From assembly GCA_037962975.1 (NCBI GenBank), contig CM075671.1, positions 14,183,001 through 14,247,000 of the forward strand: a stretch of 64,000 nucleotides of DNA. The letters are read 5' to 3'. The notes below the pieces were generated by a model. That model had not been told where the DNA came from. It made no database searches and was given only the letters and a program-made list of their open reading frames with translations. Positions 1 through 11,010 of the stretch are shown here, piece by piece. The stretch's first letter is position 1. Each line of letters opens with the position of its first letter. This stretch comes from Clitoria ternatea (taxonomy: Eukaryota; Streptophyta; Magnoliopsida; Fabales; Fabaceae). A program made the position numbers and the translations under genes.

Positions 1-332
1 TGAGATTTCCACCTCAGGCACAATAATTGCTTGCCCACGTGATTAAAAGCATTAATGTCTAATCATGCAACACAATTCGCGCTTTACAGCCGTTACACGA
101 ACTTCAAGAGCTTTCAATTCCAATAAACTCTTGAAATTCTCGTACAACGAATCTTTGTCTGAATCCACTGTGACGACATCGACAGACCGTATCTCTTAAT
201 CTGAGAACGGTCCTTTATGAATAAATGCTAAGGAACGATTTAACGCATAAGTTCACCGGTATTCAGACCTCTCGCAGGTTAGGTAGCTTATGTGAACAAC
301 CGCTCAGTCCCTCACACAAGCTAGGGGACATA
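1..332 (+). mobile_element. 3' internal end of a Tat-lineage LTR retrotransposon, cut by the window start
   Basis: This stretch aligns closely with 61625-61957 of the complete element Z, the leader between antisense gene B and the 3' LTR. It holds the conserved block GCCCACGTGATTAAAAGC with a G-box CACGTG at 36-41. It ends in the purine-rich AGGGGA just before the LTR, the expected plus-strand primer (polypurine tract). The rest of the element lies outside the window. Orientation is plus, from LTR order. Confidence 0.85.
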
Positions 333-1061
333 TGATCCGGTCTCAATACCGGTATTCGACCTGCAAGGCATATTTCAACGTCTTTGTCAAGACATCAACG
401 TGTAACTGGTGTCATCAGTATACATCCGGACTATAATTCCGTATCAGGCGTTCTCCCTATACCGGTTGTTCAGGATAACACCATGACATCGGACAATACA
501 CACGTCACTCTGCTAAATACAAGGATAATTGCTACAGGGATCGATCAATAATTCCCTGCACTACGAGCCAAATTCTGCTCACGGGAATGGTCAACTTGTT
601 CCCTAATCCTAGTCTATATTCTCTATGCTCAATATAAAATAGCCACTTGACCCAATCATGCTGGTAAGTGCGCAATATAATAATGCTAATAGGAGTTAGT
701 GGTTCCCCACTAACGAGTCCTCGAAAAACGAGCCAATCAGGTATATGAACTCATTTCAATAATGAAGTGAGGGATCTTCAACTGATTCTATGCACAATTA
801 CTCTCTGAAATACATTCCTTACTTGGAATATTATCACTGACTTGAGCGTCGGAGAATCATTGCAGGTGACACCACCATTCGCCCACTTCAACGCGTTAGG
901 TCGGTGTGAAGGACCTCCAGGACGCGCAGTCCGCTCTTTCCGCTCAAGGACAACGGATACCTACACCGGATACTCATACATCCGGTCTCCTATACGGTAT
1001 TTGCATACTATTTGTGACTGACTTAAGTCCGGATCTCTAGACCCCGGTTCAGGACAGATCA
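333..1061 (+). repeat. 3' LTR of a Tat-lineage element (729 bp)
   Basis: The LTR runs from TGATCCGG to CAGATCA, so it has the TGATC...GATCA inverted ends shared by four other LTR copies in the window (30398, 36572, 42145, 61958). It contains the same TATAAAAT box, near 635, as the other copies. The right flank begins ATTGG, which would be the target-site duplication, but the left copy is outside the window. It interrupts the long LTR that continues to 4229. Confidence 0.9.
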
Positions 1062-1819
1062 ATTGGTTTATTATGAAAGGGTGATTAGGAGAAAAGAGGT
1101 TTAATTAAAATCATTAAAGGTATTATAATGAAATGGAGAGATGACCGATTGTGCAGGTGACCGGTTGCCATGGGTATTAAAGAAAGATTTCTTTCTCTTT
1201 CTTCAATCATTCGTCTTCTCTCGAGAACCTTCTTCCTCCTTCGTCTTCTTCTTCTCCTCCTTCCTCACGCTGCGGATTGCATGTTCTGAATGGAGACTCT
1301 GTTTGCATCAAAACCGAGTGATACATCCATTTCTGTAACCGTGGCCTCAAGGTGAGTCCACTGACCCATCCATATCTGTGTTTCCATGCATCTCTCGTCT
1401 TCCTTGCTGACCGTATGGCCATGCATGGCTGTGTGTGGGCCTGTTCTCCACTCCTCTAGTGAGTGTGAACTCGAAGGTGGTGCAAAGCTAACGGGTTTTG
1501 TATTCCAAACCCGTAGGTGATAGAACAACACGGGTGGAATGCTTAAAGGAGCTGGTGCTGGAATGAACGTCAGCGGGATGATTGGAGGAGTCACTGCTAG
1601 AACGGTGGTAGAACGGTGAACCCAGAAACTGTTGAGGCGTGGAACAGAGGTAAGGGGGTGTTCGGGTTATAATTAATTGGAATAGGACATACTGTCTGAG
1701 TTGTTGAGACATTTGTAAACTGAGTAAGAAATAAGACTGGAAGAAAGGTATGTGAATATGTATATGAATGTGTGAGAGACTTAGAGATATTGCCGAATGA
1801 AAGTTATGAATGTGTATTT

Positions 1820-2165
1820 GTGTGCACACCGATCGGTTTAGGATCGTGTGTGTGTGTGTGTGTGACTTTGCTGAATGAAATTTGAGAATGTATGAGTATG
1901 CATGTGTGTGAGCACCGATCAGTTTCTGATCGTGTGTATGTGATGAGAGGAGTATTTGATGTTGTGATCATTGTGATGATGCCGAATGAATTGTATATGA
2001 ATGTGGATGAATGCATGTATATGTATGTACCCCGATCAGTTTCTGATCGTGTGAGTGGTATATTCTGAGTGAAATGGAATTATTTGATGCTATGATGAAA
2101 TGATGCTGAGTGAAATGTATGTGCATGTATATGGACATTGATCAGTTGAGGATCGTATGTGTATG
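1820..2165 (+). repeat. Degenerate tandem repeat of about 90-115 bp with a GATC-flanked core
   Basis: Four spaced copies of a core of the form CCGATCAGTTTCTGATCGTG occur near 1829, 1915, 2032 and 2138, separated by TG-rich spacers. Each core is an imperfect inverted repeat (GATC...GATC). A (GT)n run lies at about 1845-1863. The expansion is absent from the matching part of the Y LTR near 41570-41660. Confidence 0.6.
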
Positions 2166-2579
2166 TGTAAATCCGATTGAAATTTAAATGATGCTGTGAC
2201 AATCGGTATTTTGTGGAATGAGGAGTCGGGTTTGGCAAGTAGGTCGCCCGAGTGACAATGTGATGGATGGGCTTGACAAGCCGGTCGCCTTGTGATGAGA
2301 GCACATGTCAGTTTCTGGTAGTTGCATTTGTTGATTGATGATGATATGAAATGTGATTATGTGGTATGGGATGGCCGACGGTATATGTTACCCTCGTTTT
2401 TGGCTTCAGTGGTCAAGTCGGACCCAGTTGAGCTACCCAGAGGTCTATGACCCAGTGGTTGAGGGGGAGCCAAGTCGGGCTCGGTGAACCAAGTCGGGTT
2501 CACGGGATGTCAAGTCAGACTCCCAGCTGAAGGTCGATCCTTTAGTATCTGAATACTAGGAGTCGATTTGATGAGAGTC

Positions 2580-3870
2580 AGTTGTGATAATTAATGATTT
2601 TGCTGAATGAGAATTTGATATATTGGATGAGTAGGAAATTTTGTATTTGTTGAGCAAGATGCCATATTATCTGAGTGAAAACTGATGAGTATGATGTTGT
2701 ATTTGACGAGTATAAATTGTTATATTTGCTGAATGAGGTTGAATATAATTGCCGAATATGTAGTATCATAATTGCCGAGTTGTTATATTTTCTGAGTGGA
2801 AAATTGTTATATTGCCGAGTGAAAGTTACTTGCTGTGTGAATGGCTGTTTAGTGTTAATTATTATGATTGCCGAGTGTACTTTCATATATTTGCCAAGTG
2901 ATTGTTATAATGACTGAGTGGTAAGATGTTATACTTGACGCATGTTACTTGCTAAAATTTCTGAATGAGAGTTGCCATAAAGCTGAGTGTTGATGGATAT
3001 ATTGCTGAGTTATTTGAGAGTGATTTGCTAAAATAGCTGAGTGTTAATTGCTAAGATTGCCGAGTGAGTGTATTACCGAGTGAGAGTAAATGCCGAGTGA
3101 AATGTGCAGTTTGAGAATAAAGGAATCGGATGAAGTTTATACTCGTATTTTATTTAAATTCCGTCCTAGATTAATTATGATGCTAAACACTCACCCTTGC
3201 TGTTGTTTACAATTTTTAGTAACCAGTGACAGGGAGAAGGTCAGAGCCATGGAGGTGCGCCAAGCGGAGGGTTGATGCCAAGATACCGATTGAAATTGAA
3301 TGAATTATGTAATATATGTATATTTTGAGTTTTTCCGAGTGTTGGTGTTACAGTATAAACTCTTGACGTTACATGATTGGTGTTTATTTTATGAATAAAT
3401 TTTGCATTGCTGTAGCAGAGTCCATTACCGGGTGAAGTTAGCCGAGTGGATTCCCTGTTATCCGAGCAAGGGCCGATTGAATTGGCGCCAGTTATGCTCA
3501 AGGGAGTATTGTTCGTTTCTTTGAGTAACGAATAACCAAGAAACTCACTCTAAGTGAAAAGGTTAGGGCAACTTCGAGTGAACCTAGTTAAGAGTAGAAG
3601 GCTCCCGAGTGAAGAAAGAGTGGAACATTCCGAGCGAAGCAGGGTAGATCACTCCTGAGTCAAAGTGAGAATGTTACCGAGTGAGTTATGTTGGGAGAAA
3701 CCTTATCGCGTGAAGGAGGCTAGAGTATCCCCGGGTGAGCTGAGACCGAGTGAACTATTCTTGAGCAAGGTTGGGAATGAGTCCAGAGGGGTATGTCCGA
3801 GTGAATGAAAGCTGAGTTTTTCGAGTGATGAAATTGTAAACTGTTACCGAGTGACACATAAGAGATACCC
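2580..3870 (+). repeat. Micro-repeat field of the motif GCCGAGTGA inside the long LTR
   Basis: Dozens of copies of GCCGAGTGA and close variants (CTGAGTGA, ACCGAGTGA, TCCGAGTGA) occur every 15-40 bp from 2580 to 3870, with AT-rich spacers before 3150 and mixed spacers after. The unique block 3150-3290 interrupts the field. The Y LTR has almost none of these, so this is an expansion specific to this copy or subfamily. Confidence 0.6.
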
Positions 3871-4229
3871 AAAGTGTACCTACTTCCGGGTGAAATCCGA
3901 CTCGTTGGCCTTACTCGTATGCCTTGTGCGCTCAAGTTTAAGAGTAGCACTCGCTCAAGCGAGTCGGCACTCGCTTAAGCGAAGCAGGGGCTCGCTTAGG
4001 CGATTGACCCCTGACTCCGTTTTCCTTCCTTCGTTGTTACTAAATAATTGTTTCATTAATGGAGGTATTTCCGATCGGTTTCAGTCGGAATTCACTATTT
4101 TAAGTATTATTTTACTATTTGAAAGGTATTTAAGAAAAGTAAACATTATTTTTATTGAGACCGGGTGGATTTTTATTTAAACGTGAAAAATTATTTTGGG
4201 AAAATGAGAAAATGACGAGGGATGTCACA

Positions 4230-4640
4230 TTATGCGTGGTGGGCTTAGAAGTGGAGGAATCAGGCTTTGTTTGATGATCGCCCTCGGTCCTTGGGTCACG
4301 TAACTAGGCAGGTAGTTTCGACCGCTATGGAGGCAGCATCTCATGCCTCTCTTAGTTCACCTATGGCTTCGATCTCAGGCTAGAAATCCCTATCGCAAGA
4401 AATGTTAAAGCTCAATGTGAACGGTAGTTGGCTACCTTCATCGAGGAACATGAGTGGTGGAGGTCTTATTTGGGATCATCTAGGACGATGGATTACGGGG
4501 TTCTCTTGTTCCCTTGGCCTAGGGAATGCTTTTCTTGCGGAACTTGGAACCGTGCAGGTGGGCCTCCAGGTTGCTTGGAATCGTCCCCTAGATTCGATTG
4601 TTTGTTATCTAGCGTTAGACTTGTTATCGTAGTTTCTTTG
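4230..4640 (+). pseudogene. Relic of a LINE-type reverse transcriptase C-terminus with RNase H domain
   Basis: Reading frames joined across stops give a plant non-LTR (LINE) style end. A segment near 4255-4330 reads NQALFDDRPRSLGHVTRQVV. The typical RNase H start LKLNVNGSW is at about 4405, followed by GGGLIWDHLGRWITGFS. Only the start of the RNase H fold survives, and the frame is lost after about 4600. In the intact family this domain degrades the RNA strand after target-primed reverse transcription. This is a non-functional fragment interrupted on its left by the long LTR. Confidence 0.6.
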
Positions 4641-4654
4641 TTGTTTCCGATTAT

Positions 4655-4875
4655 TGCCAAAAAATGGAGAGATAATAAGTTGAGAAAATTGAATGATGAA
4701 TGATAATTACTTTAAAGACATTTCTGGGAAACTATTATACATTTTAAGCAAATTTAATGATTATTTAAAAATTAATTAATTTTTTTAATACGCGTGAATT
4801 AGTAAAAGAGTCTTATATTTAGAGATGAATGTAGTAATATAAATATATATATAGATGTATATTAAATAAAATGAT
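4655..4875. repeat. Dispersed AT-rich repeat, copy 1
   Basis: It begins GGAGAGATAATAAGTTGAGA and is recognisably similar over about 200 bp to 5745-5960, in the same orientation about 1.09 kb away. No coding potential. The pair could be the two ends of an old insertion or two copies of one repeat. The source family is not recognised. Confidence 0.5.
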
Positions 4876-5040
4876 TATAATTTATTTAAAAGTGTAATAA
4901 TTTTTTAGTTAACTTTAAGGAACATTATGAGTCCTCATCCGTTAGGATGTAACTAACTGACGGTAATGTCCAAAAATCTCAACACCCCTATCTCAAAATT
5001 GTTAAGAGGAAACTTTACCCCAACTTTGGTAAAGATCATC

Positions 5041-5640
5041 TTATACATAAACAAAAAATCTAGATCTCGACATATGACAAATCTGATCAATTTTCCAAAA
5101 AAAGATCACAATAAAGTCATCATCATTATTCTCCGTGTTAGCATGGATATAAAAGTTTGGCACCTTCACCCCATCTACCTCAACAACATACTTTGAGGGA
5201 AGCCCTAGCAATTTGACATGCACCCAAACATACTTTGTCTTTGGCTTTTCTGCTATCTAGTTTATTTTGTGGGCTAGTGCACTAGTATTTACAAGATCCA
5301 TCATGACAACCTTATATAATCACCTTTTGACACCATCGAGATTATTGCATGTCAAAAAAATTAGGAACATGGCTATATCAACGTGACAAAGTTTCACACT
5401 AGGATCAATGTCTCAAAATGAGAAACATGATGTCGACGAATTGGGTTTTGGCTCATCGAATGAATCAAAGGATAACTTAAAGATGAACTGGTGTAGTGCT
5501 TCATCGGTAAGCCTTTTAGAGGAACAACGTGGCTGCAACAATGCGACCAAAAACTTATTTAGGTCATTTTTTAAAAGTCGATGTGATTTTGCTTGTGACA
5601 CCCAAGGGTTGCGTCGAGATGTCATAGACAACCATGACAG
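5041..5640 (-). pseudogene. Unidentified degraded coding relic
   Basis: Two minus-strand open stretches (5631-5413 and 5223-5041) have protein-like composition and can be joined only across stops. One contains VEVDGVKVPNFYIHANTEN. I do not recognise a domain. The position between the two dispersed repeats (4655-4875 and 5745-5960) suggests that it belongs to an old mobile element, but that is inference. Confidence 0.25.
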
Positions 5641-5744
5641 TGACTCAGATAATATTTTTATTGGAATAATATAATACTAAATGACATGCATCAATTAGAT
5701 TAGTTATTTCTCCAATAATAATTTGGTTGAAAGTAGAGAGAGAT

Positions 5745-5960
5745 TAAATGGAGAGATGATAAATAGAGAAAATTTAATAACGAATGATAATCACTTTAAG
5801 AGCAATTTTAGAAAACTATTATAAATTTGAAACAAATTTAATTATTTTAATTAAATTAATCCTTTTTGTTAATATATATACATATGAATTAGGTAAAATA
5901 ATAATATATTTATATTTAGGGACATAATATAATAATATAGATTACACGGGAAAAATATAA
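5745..5960. repeat. Dispersed AT-rich repeat, copy 2
   Basis: It begins GGAGAGATGATAAATAGAGA and aligns with 4655-4875, including the shared GAATGATAATNACTTTAA and AAACTATTATANATTT blocks. It diverges from copy 1 at perhaps a quarter of sites, so the pair is old. Confidence 0.5.
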
Positions 5961-6785
5961 CTGGAGAAGTTAAAATCTAACAGAATATACTTATATTACG
6001 AACATAAAAAGACTTGGAAAAAACTTCATGCATTCTGAAAAAAACTTTTTTCAGAATCCTTTTGAAGTCAAACGATGGAAAGTGTTTGATGAAAGGAAAG
6101 AAGACAAAAAGGGGTTGGTATTTGGTAATGGTTTCAGGAACTTTTGTTCCTCCTTTTACCACAACAAACTGTAATTCCCTCGTTAAATAATAAAGAAAAA
6201 GGTATATAATTCTTGTTTTGTGCGATACAATCCTTAGAATGTGGGTGTGCTTTTAGAGTCGTGACAAAAGAGAGACACTTAAAAAACAAAACAAGTGAAT
6301 GTTTGTTTGGTATATAGTTAGATAAATGAAATTATAAGAATAAAAAAATATAAAAGTTAATATTAATTATTTACATCGTTCGAAATAAATAAAACTTCGT
6401 TTAACTGTTAATTTTTTTTTTAGAATTGGTCAAATCTCAGTTTATTTAACCAACCCTAACATTTAAACAAACAACCGCTCCAAAAACTAAACCATGCAAA
6501 TAGAACTCGTTAAATTTTAATAACTGAGCTACTATACAATGATCAATATTAATTCAGTATGTCGATATAATTTAAAACTTCGAGAAAAAAAATTGTATTT
6601 TTAACATGTACCAGGTGTTGGGCTTGGGCCAACCCAGGCCCAAGAGGGTTTTTATTTTGTATGAAGAATTCCCTCTCCAGGCCCAGCCCACAAAAAGCTA
6701 TAGGATTATTTTGGTTTAACAATAATTTTAGGATTCACTTGAGGCGGGCCATGGTTAAATAAAAACATATAACGAGATTACAAAT
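5961..6785. other. AT-rich intergenic DNA without a recognisable gene
   Basis: No ORF with protein-like composition and no repeat ends are seen. One local oddity is GGGCTTGGGCC near 6618 followed by AGGCCCAAG and AGGCCCAGCCC, a cluster of GGCCCA boxes of the kind often found in plant promoters. No gene follows it. Confidence 0.4.
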
Positions 6786-6789
6786 AAAA

Positions 6790-7035
6790 AATCAATTGAA
6801 GAATATGTTTAAGCTTATTAAAAAAGTGATTATAGAAAAGTGATTCTCTTATAATTACTTTTTTAATAAGCAGATCAGAGTTGCTTCTTAAAATAAGTTA
6901 AAATCAGCTTATTTTCTGTTTCTGTTTATTTTTAAAACTTTAAACAAACATGTTAAAATTTAAAATAAGTATTTTTTTAATTAAAAAAGCATTTATCTCT
7001 TAAAATAAGTTTAAACAAACGAGCCCAATATTTTT
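6790..7035. mobile_element. MITE-like element
   Basis: The right end is CTTAAAATAAGTTTAAAC followed by AAACGAGCCC. The left part carries the complementary TGTTTAAGCTTATTA, giving an AT-rich inverted-repeat structure of about 240 bp. It matches in layout and sequence the element at 26636-26872, including the internal GCATATCAGAGTTACTTCTT-like segment. No coding capacity. It was probably moved by a DNA transposase encoded elsewhere; the superfamily is not decided. Confidence 0.55.
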
Positions 7036-7890
7036 ATGAGCTGGCGGAAAATCAACCTGGTCCATTTGCCTATTTGCTTTGAGTTTTAATAACTTTATTT
7101 ATTCCAATTAAAAGACAACAATGAAAGTGAGGTTTTATCATCAATAAGAATTTATATATTTGTTCCCTTTTCCAGAAGCCATGCCATGTCATCTTATATA
7201 TTATCACAAACAAAAATGTATACAAGTTTTTTATACCAATAAAAAAAAAACTTATCTATACACGTTCGTCATCTTGCACATAAATATCATTTGCGTTCTT
7301 GTTTCCATAACATGTGATCATCATTATCATGTTCTTAGAAATAAAATGGACGTAACTAAACTAAACAAAACAAGTTATTCAAATAAGCAATTCTAAAACC
7401 TGCAAGTTGTGTATAGCTTTCTGCACTGGCATCGGAGTGGTTATCCCATACTCTTTCTTCACAAAAGTTTTCAATTATAATTACAGATGTTCTTCTTCAA
7501 ATGTGAAAAAGAACCATTCCTCATATAATATATAAACACAACTCTTGTTGCCTATTCCAATTTTTTATGTTTTGTACAAATACGTCAATTCACCTTGGCC
7601 ACTTTAATTGTTAAAATCCATCCCATTGATAGTGTCAATTCTAATCATACGATTGTCATAGCTTGAACAATTTTTTTAATGTATTTCCTTTTAACATCCT
7701 AATTATAAATGAAACAATAAATTAAGATTGATTAATTGGAATTATAAATGGGTAAGTTACCAAACTAGTTTAAGAAGTTAATTGAACATGTAAAATGATT
7801 AAAATATCTCTGGCCACTTTGACAAAACAAAAAAAAAAAGAAAAGAAACTTTTTTCTTTTTCTCTGCTCCCTCTTGACCATGTCATTCCA
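7036..7890. other. AT-rich intergenic DNA
   Basis: No gene, LTR end or inverted repeat is recognised. The 78-codon open stretch at 7160-7396 lacks any familiar motif and has the composition of random AT-rich sequence. Confidence 0.4.
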
Positions 7891-7899
7891 CTGTCATTC

Positions 7900-9110
7900 T
7901 CCATCATATTTTTTTCTTAATTCAAGCAAGGCAAAGCTCCATTCAAGCTTCCAATTCCTTCTCCACGTGCATGCTGTTTAAGAGTATAAATTTTCTCTTC
8001 CAATTCCACTTAAATTGAGGTAAGGATCAAGAAACCCTTTGGGTTATTTTTCCAATTTCTAAAACTTCATCTCAATTTATTCGAATCTATGTGTGTAGGA
8101 AGTGTTCTAAATGTTCAAGTGTTGTCGAGGGTTTCAATTCATTTACGAACCCTAAAACAACAAACTTATGAGGTAAGTTGAAATGTTGAAACTACATCGT
8201 TTAGTCAATTGTGGGTATTTTGGGTTTCAAGTAACCTAGATCATGTAGAATTAACTAAGTTTTGGGAATAGTTAAGTAATCGGTGAAAATTGGTATGTTT
8301 TCTGTGTAAGTCGTGCTTCAGAATCAAGTCAAAATTCAGGGACAGTACAACGTGCCATATTACCTAATTCCAAGTATGAGAGAAGTAGTATACTTTAAAT
8401 GCTTGAATTATGAATGGATAAATGTATGATTATGGTAATTGTAATGTAAGTAATGATGAAATGTTCAATGTGATGTAAATGATGATCAATTGTATGATTG
8501 TGACAAATTAGTGAAGGTTGTGGTGATATTGTGACGTTGTATATAATGATGATTGAGAATGAATACTTGAATGTTAGTGATGTGGATGAATAATAAGAAT
8601 GATGAGGGTTAAGATAATGATATGGTGTTTATAATGTTGAAGAGAATATGCACATGTATGGTATGAAAATCTTGATGATGGAAATCAAGAAATGATGAGG
8701 TGTTATTGATGTGTTGAAGTATGACATATGCATATAAGTTGCTCACAGGATGTAGGGTTCCTATAAAGGGTCCTAAATGGGAAGGCGGATCGATGAAAAA
8801 GCATAGACCCTATAAATGGTTCATTTAAGGACCACAGCTGCTCTAGAATAAGGCATGCAACACTAGTTAAGTTGAGTTGTCTGCAGTCACTAGTGAGTAA
8901 CGGTGTTGCAAATGGGCAACAGTTCAGTATCGGTAAAAATATAGTATATGGTGAATCATTTAGTATTGTAGTACATTCCCATAAGTAATCGGATCCACGT
9001 GCATTTACATTAGTGTAGTAGCATTGAGCTTGGTGTAATGTAATGTCATTGATGAAAATATATGATTGTGAATTGATCAATAATTGATTTGATTGCTATG
9101 ACAAGGTCAA
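7900..9110 (+). repeat. Probable fragment of another long LTR (promoter and transcribed leader)
   Basis: A TATA-like GTATAAATT near 7984 is followed by GAGGTAAGG near 8017. The same order, TATA then a GGTAAGG splice-donor-like motif, is seen in the long LTRs at 9639 and 40425. The following kilobase has the T- and G-rich ATGATG-type composition of the other long LTRs and no gene. Neither LTR terminus could be placed, so the assignment is an inference from layout. Confidence 0.35.
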
Positions 9111-9114
9111 ATGA

Positions 9115-9638
9115 CCAACTATTTGTTTTCCTCCACTTGCCCTTCATATAGATAGATTGGAGAGTGGTTCTTAGAACCTAAACATTCCACTTTGATTTTT
9201 CCAAAAACATTAAATTCCACCAATAAAGCCTTAAGCTTCAACAATAGTCAAGCCACAAAAATCATTTTTTTAGCCTGCTCTCCTCCGACATGAGTTTCTA
9301 TAAGAGCACAAAAGGAGAAGTTATTTGTTTTTCCTATATCATTGATAAGACCTATAAAGTCAATGACCTTATCCTCTACTATTCCAAACTAAAAGATTCA
9401 TTTTAACTTTTATCTAATGAAAAGCCCAAATGAGGCTTAGCATTAAGTAAATGAGGTCCTTTATCTTGGGAAAAGATATCCCCCGGCATGAGTTTCTATA
9501 AGAGCACAAAAGGAAAAGGCATTTTTTTTACCATTTCATTGATAAGACCTATAAAGCCTTTGGCCTTAGATCCTCTACTATTCTAAACTAAAAGATTCAT
9601 TTTAACTTTTATCCGTGAAAAGCCCAAATGAGGGTTAG
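9115..9638 (-). pseudogene. LINE ORF2 start (endonuclease), duplicated and degraded
   Basis: On the minus strand 9637-9484 reads as the start of a plant L1-type ORF2, with MNLLV-NSRGSKAKGFIGLI (the usual MN-LVWN-RG start of the apurinic endonuclease) followed by a decayed LIETHAGG-like motif. The same start occurs again at 9447-9283, so about 200 bp was tandemly duplicated. Downstream code (9283-9115) is interrupted by stops. It belongs to the same LINE as the ORF1 relic at 13383-15120, from which it is separated by a solo LTR. Confidence 0.6.
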
Positions 9639-10537
9639 TGTAACATCCCATTTTTATCACAAATAGGAAATAGATATTAATATATCTTTCTTGAGAAATA
9701 CTTACTATAAGTTAGTTTATTATTATCATTTTTTTTTGATTTTGGTATTTATATTTAATTATTTGTTTTATTTAAATAATAAAAAAAAATATTTCTGAAT
9801 AAGAATTTTAAAATGACTTAATTAGTATTCACTAATTAAGAAAATTATATTAAGAATTTTTAATATCTTTATTATTCATCATTTTTATTTTATGTTCTTA
9901 TATTTATGTTTTTACATATTTAATATTTAACTCTTATTAGAATTTTAAAATAAAATTTTGAAAGAATTAGACTATGGTTCTTTAGAACTTTTTGATCTAC
10001 ATAATATTTATGATTTTTTGGAATTTTTTGAAAATTTTGAATTATTTTAATAAAATAATATATTTTAAATAATTTTAAATTCATATAAAGTTGCTTAAAA
10101 TTAAAAATATTTACAAGAATGTAAAGTTAAATTATAAGAAAATTTTCTAAAATCTATTTCAAGTAGACTTATCTAAAAATTATCGGTTTGAGTAAAATCT
10201 TAATTTTTACCAATTGTAAAAAAATTGAAAACATACTAATAAATTTTTATTAACAGAAAATTTTAGATTTTTAAAATTTAAACTTTATATTACTTATCAT
10301 AAAATTAGTGAGAAGCGATATAATATCGCTAAATTTCAAAAAGGATTAATTTTGAATATTTAAAATATACCGAATGAAAGGTTACTATTTGGCTTAATAA
10401 TTCTGTTGACATTTACTATGCAAAACACTGTGCATGAATGAAATTTTCAAAAGTTGCACAGTAACCAGGTTTTAAATTTCAAAAAATGCATAGTACTTTT
10501 ATATTAAAATAATAGAATGCATAGTAAATTTTTTTCC

Positions 10538-10544
10538 TATAAAT
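10538..10544 (+). promoter_or_regulatory. TATA box of the solo LTR
   Basis: CTATAAATACCGAAGG is the best core-promoter match in the LTR. It is followed about 600 bp later by the splice-donor-like GAGGTAAGGGGG. Confidence 0.5.
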
Positions 10545-10794
10545 ACCGAAGGAATTCTTCTTTAGAATTCATAATTTCAGATTAAGTTTTCTTAATATAG
10601 TAGTTTAGTGAGATAGTGGTGGAAGTAAGAGAGAGAAAAAAAATTTTTAGAAGAAGGTTCTGCTAAAATTCTAAGGTACGAATACATCTCTTTTATATTT
10701 TTTAGGATTATTTTTATATTGTTTTTAGAAATCTATTATTATACTGGAAATAATATTATTTTAAGTTACTATTCTGCATAGTAACACTATTTTA

Positions 10795-11010
10795 ATAGTA
10801 AATTACTATTTACTGTTACTATTTATCTTTACTGTTACTATTTACCTTTACTATCCACGTTTTACTATTTATCGTTACTATTCATAATTTACTATTTACC
10901 GTTACTATTCATGATTTACTATTTAGTGTTACTATTCATGTTTTACTATTTACTGTTACTATTTACTTTTACTATTCATTATTCATTATTCACTATTCAC
11001 TATTCAAAAT
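10795..11010 (+). repeat. TTACTATT-type micro-repeat array in the solo LTR
   Basis: About twenty copies of a roughly 10-bp motif (TTACTATTTAC, GTTACTATTCA, TTCACTATTCAC and variants) run head to tail. The array lies between the promoter and the splice-donor-like site. It has no coding meaning. Confidence 0.65.

Larger units (their letters stand above)
1062..4229 (+). repeat. Right part of a long chromovirus-like LTR (at least 3.17 kb)
   Basis: This region ends in GGGATGTCACA. Blocks of it match the 5' LTR of element Y: 1240-1370 resembles 41060-41170, 2350-2570 resembles 41740-41965, and 3150-3290 resembles 42120-42144 plus 62693-62790. There is no primer-binding site after 4229, so it is a 3' LTR or a solo LTR. 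Its upstream part was displaced by the Tat element ending at 1061. It is longer than the Y LTR because of low-complexity repeats at 1820-2160 and 2580-3870. No long ORF is present. Confidence 0.8.

Noticed and set aside
1141..2304. Short ORFs on both strands in the long LTR (60-113 codons)
   Set aside because: Low-complexity HTHTH- or SFF-type peptides produced by TG and TTC runs, with no protein-like composition.
8703..9080. 125-codon minus-strand ORF
   Set aside because: No recognisable domain. It lies in LTR-like sequence and its composition fits a chance frame.
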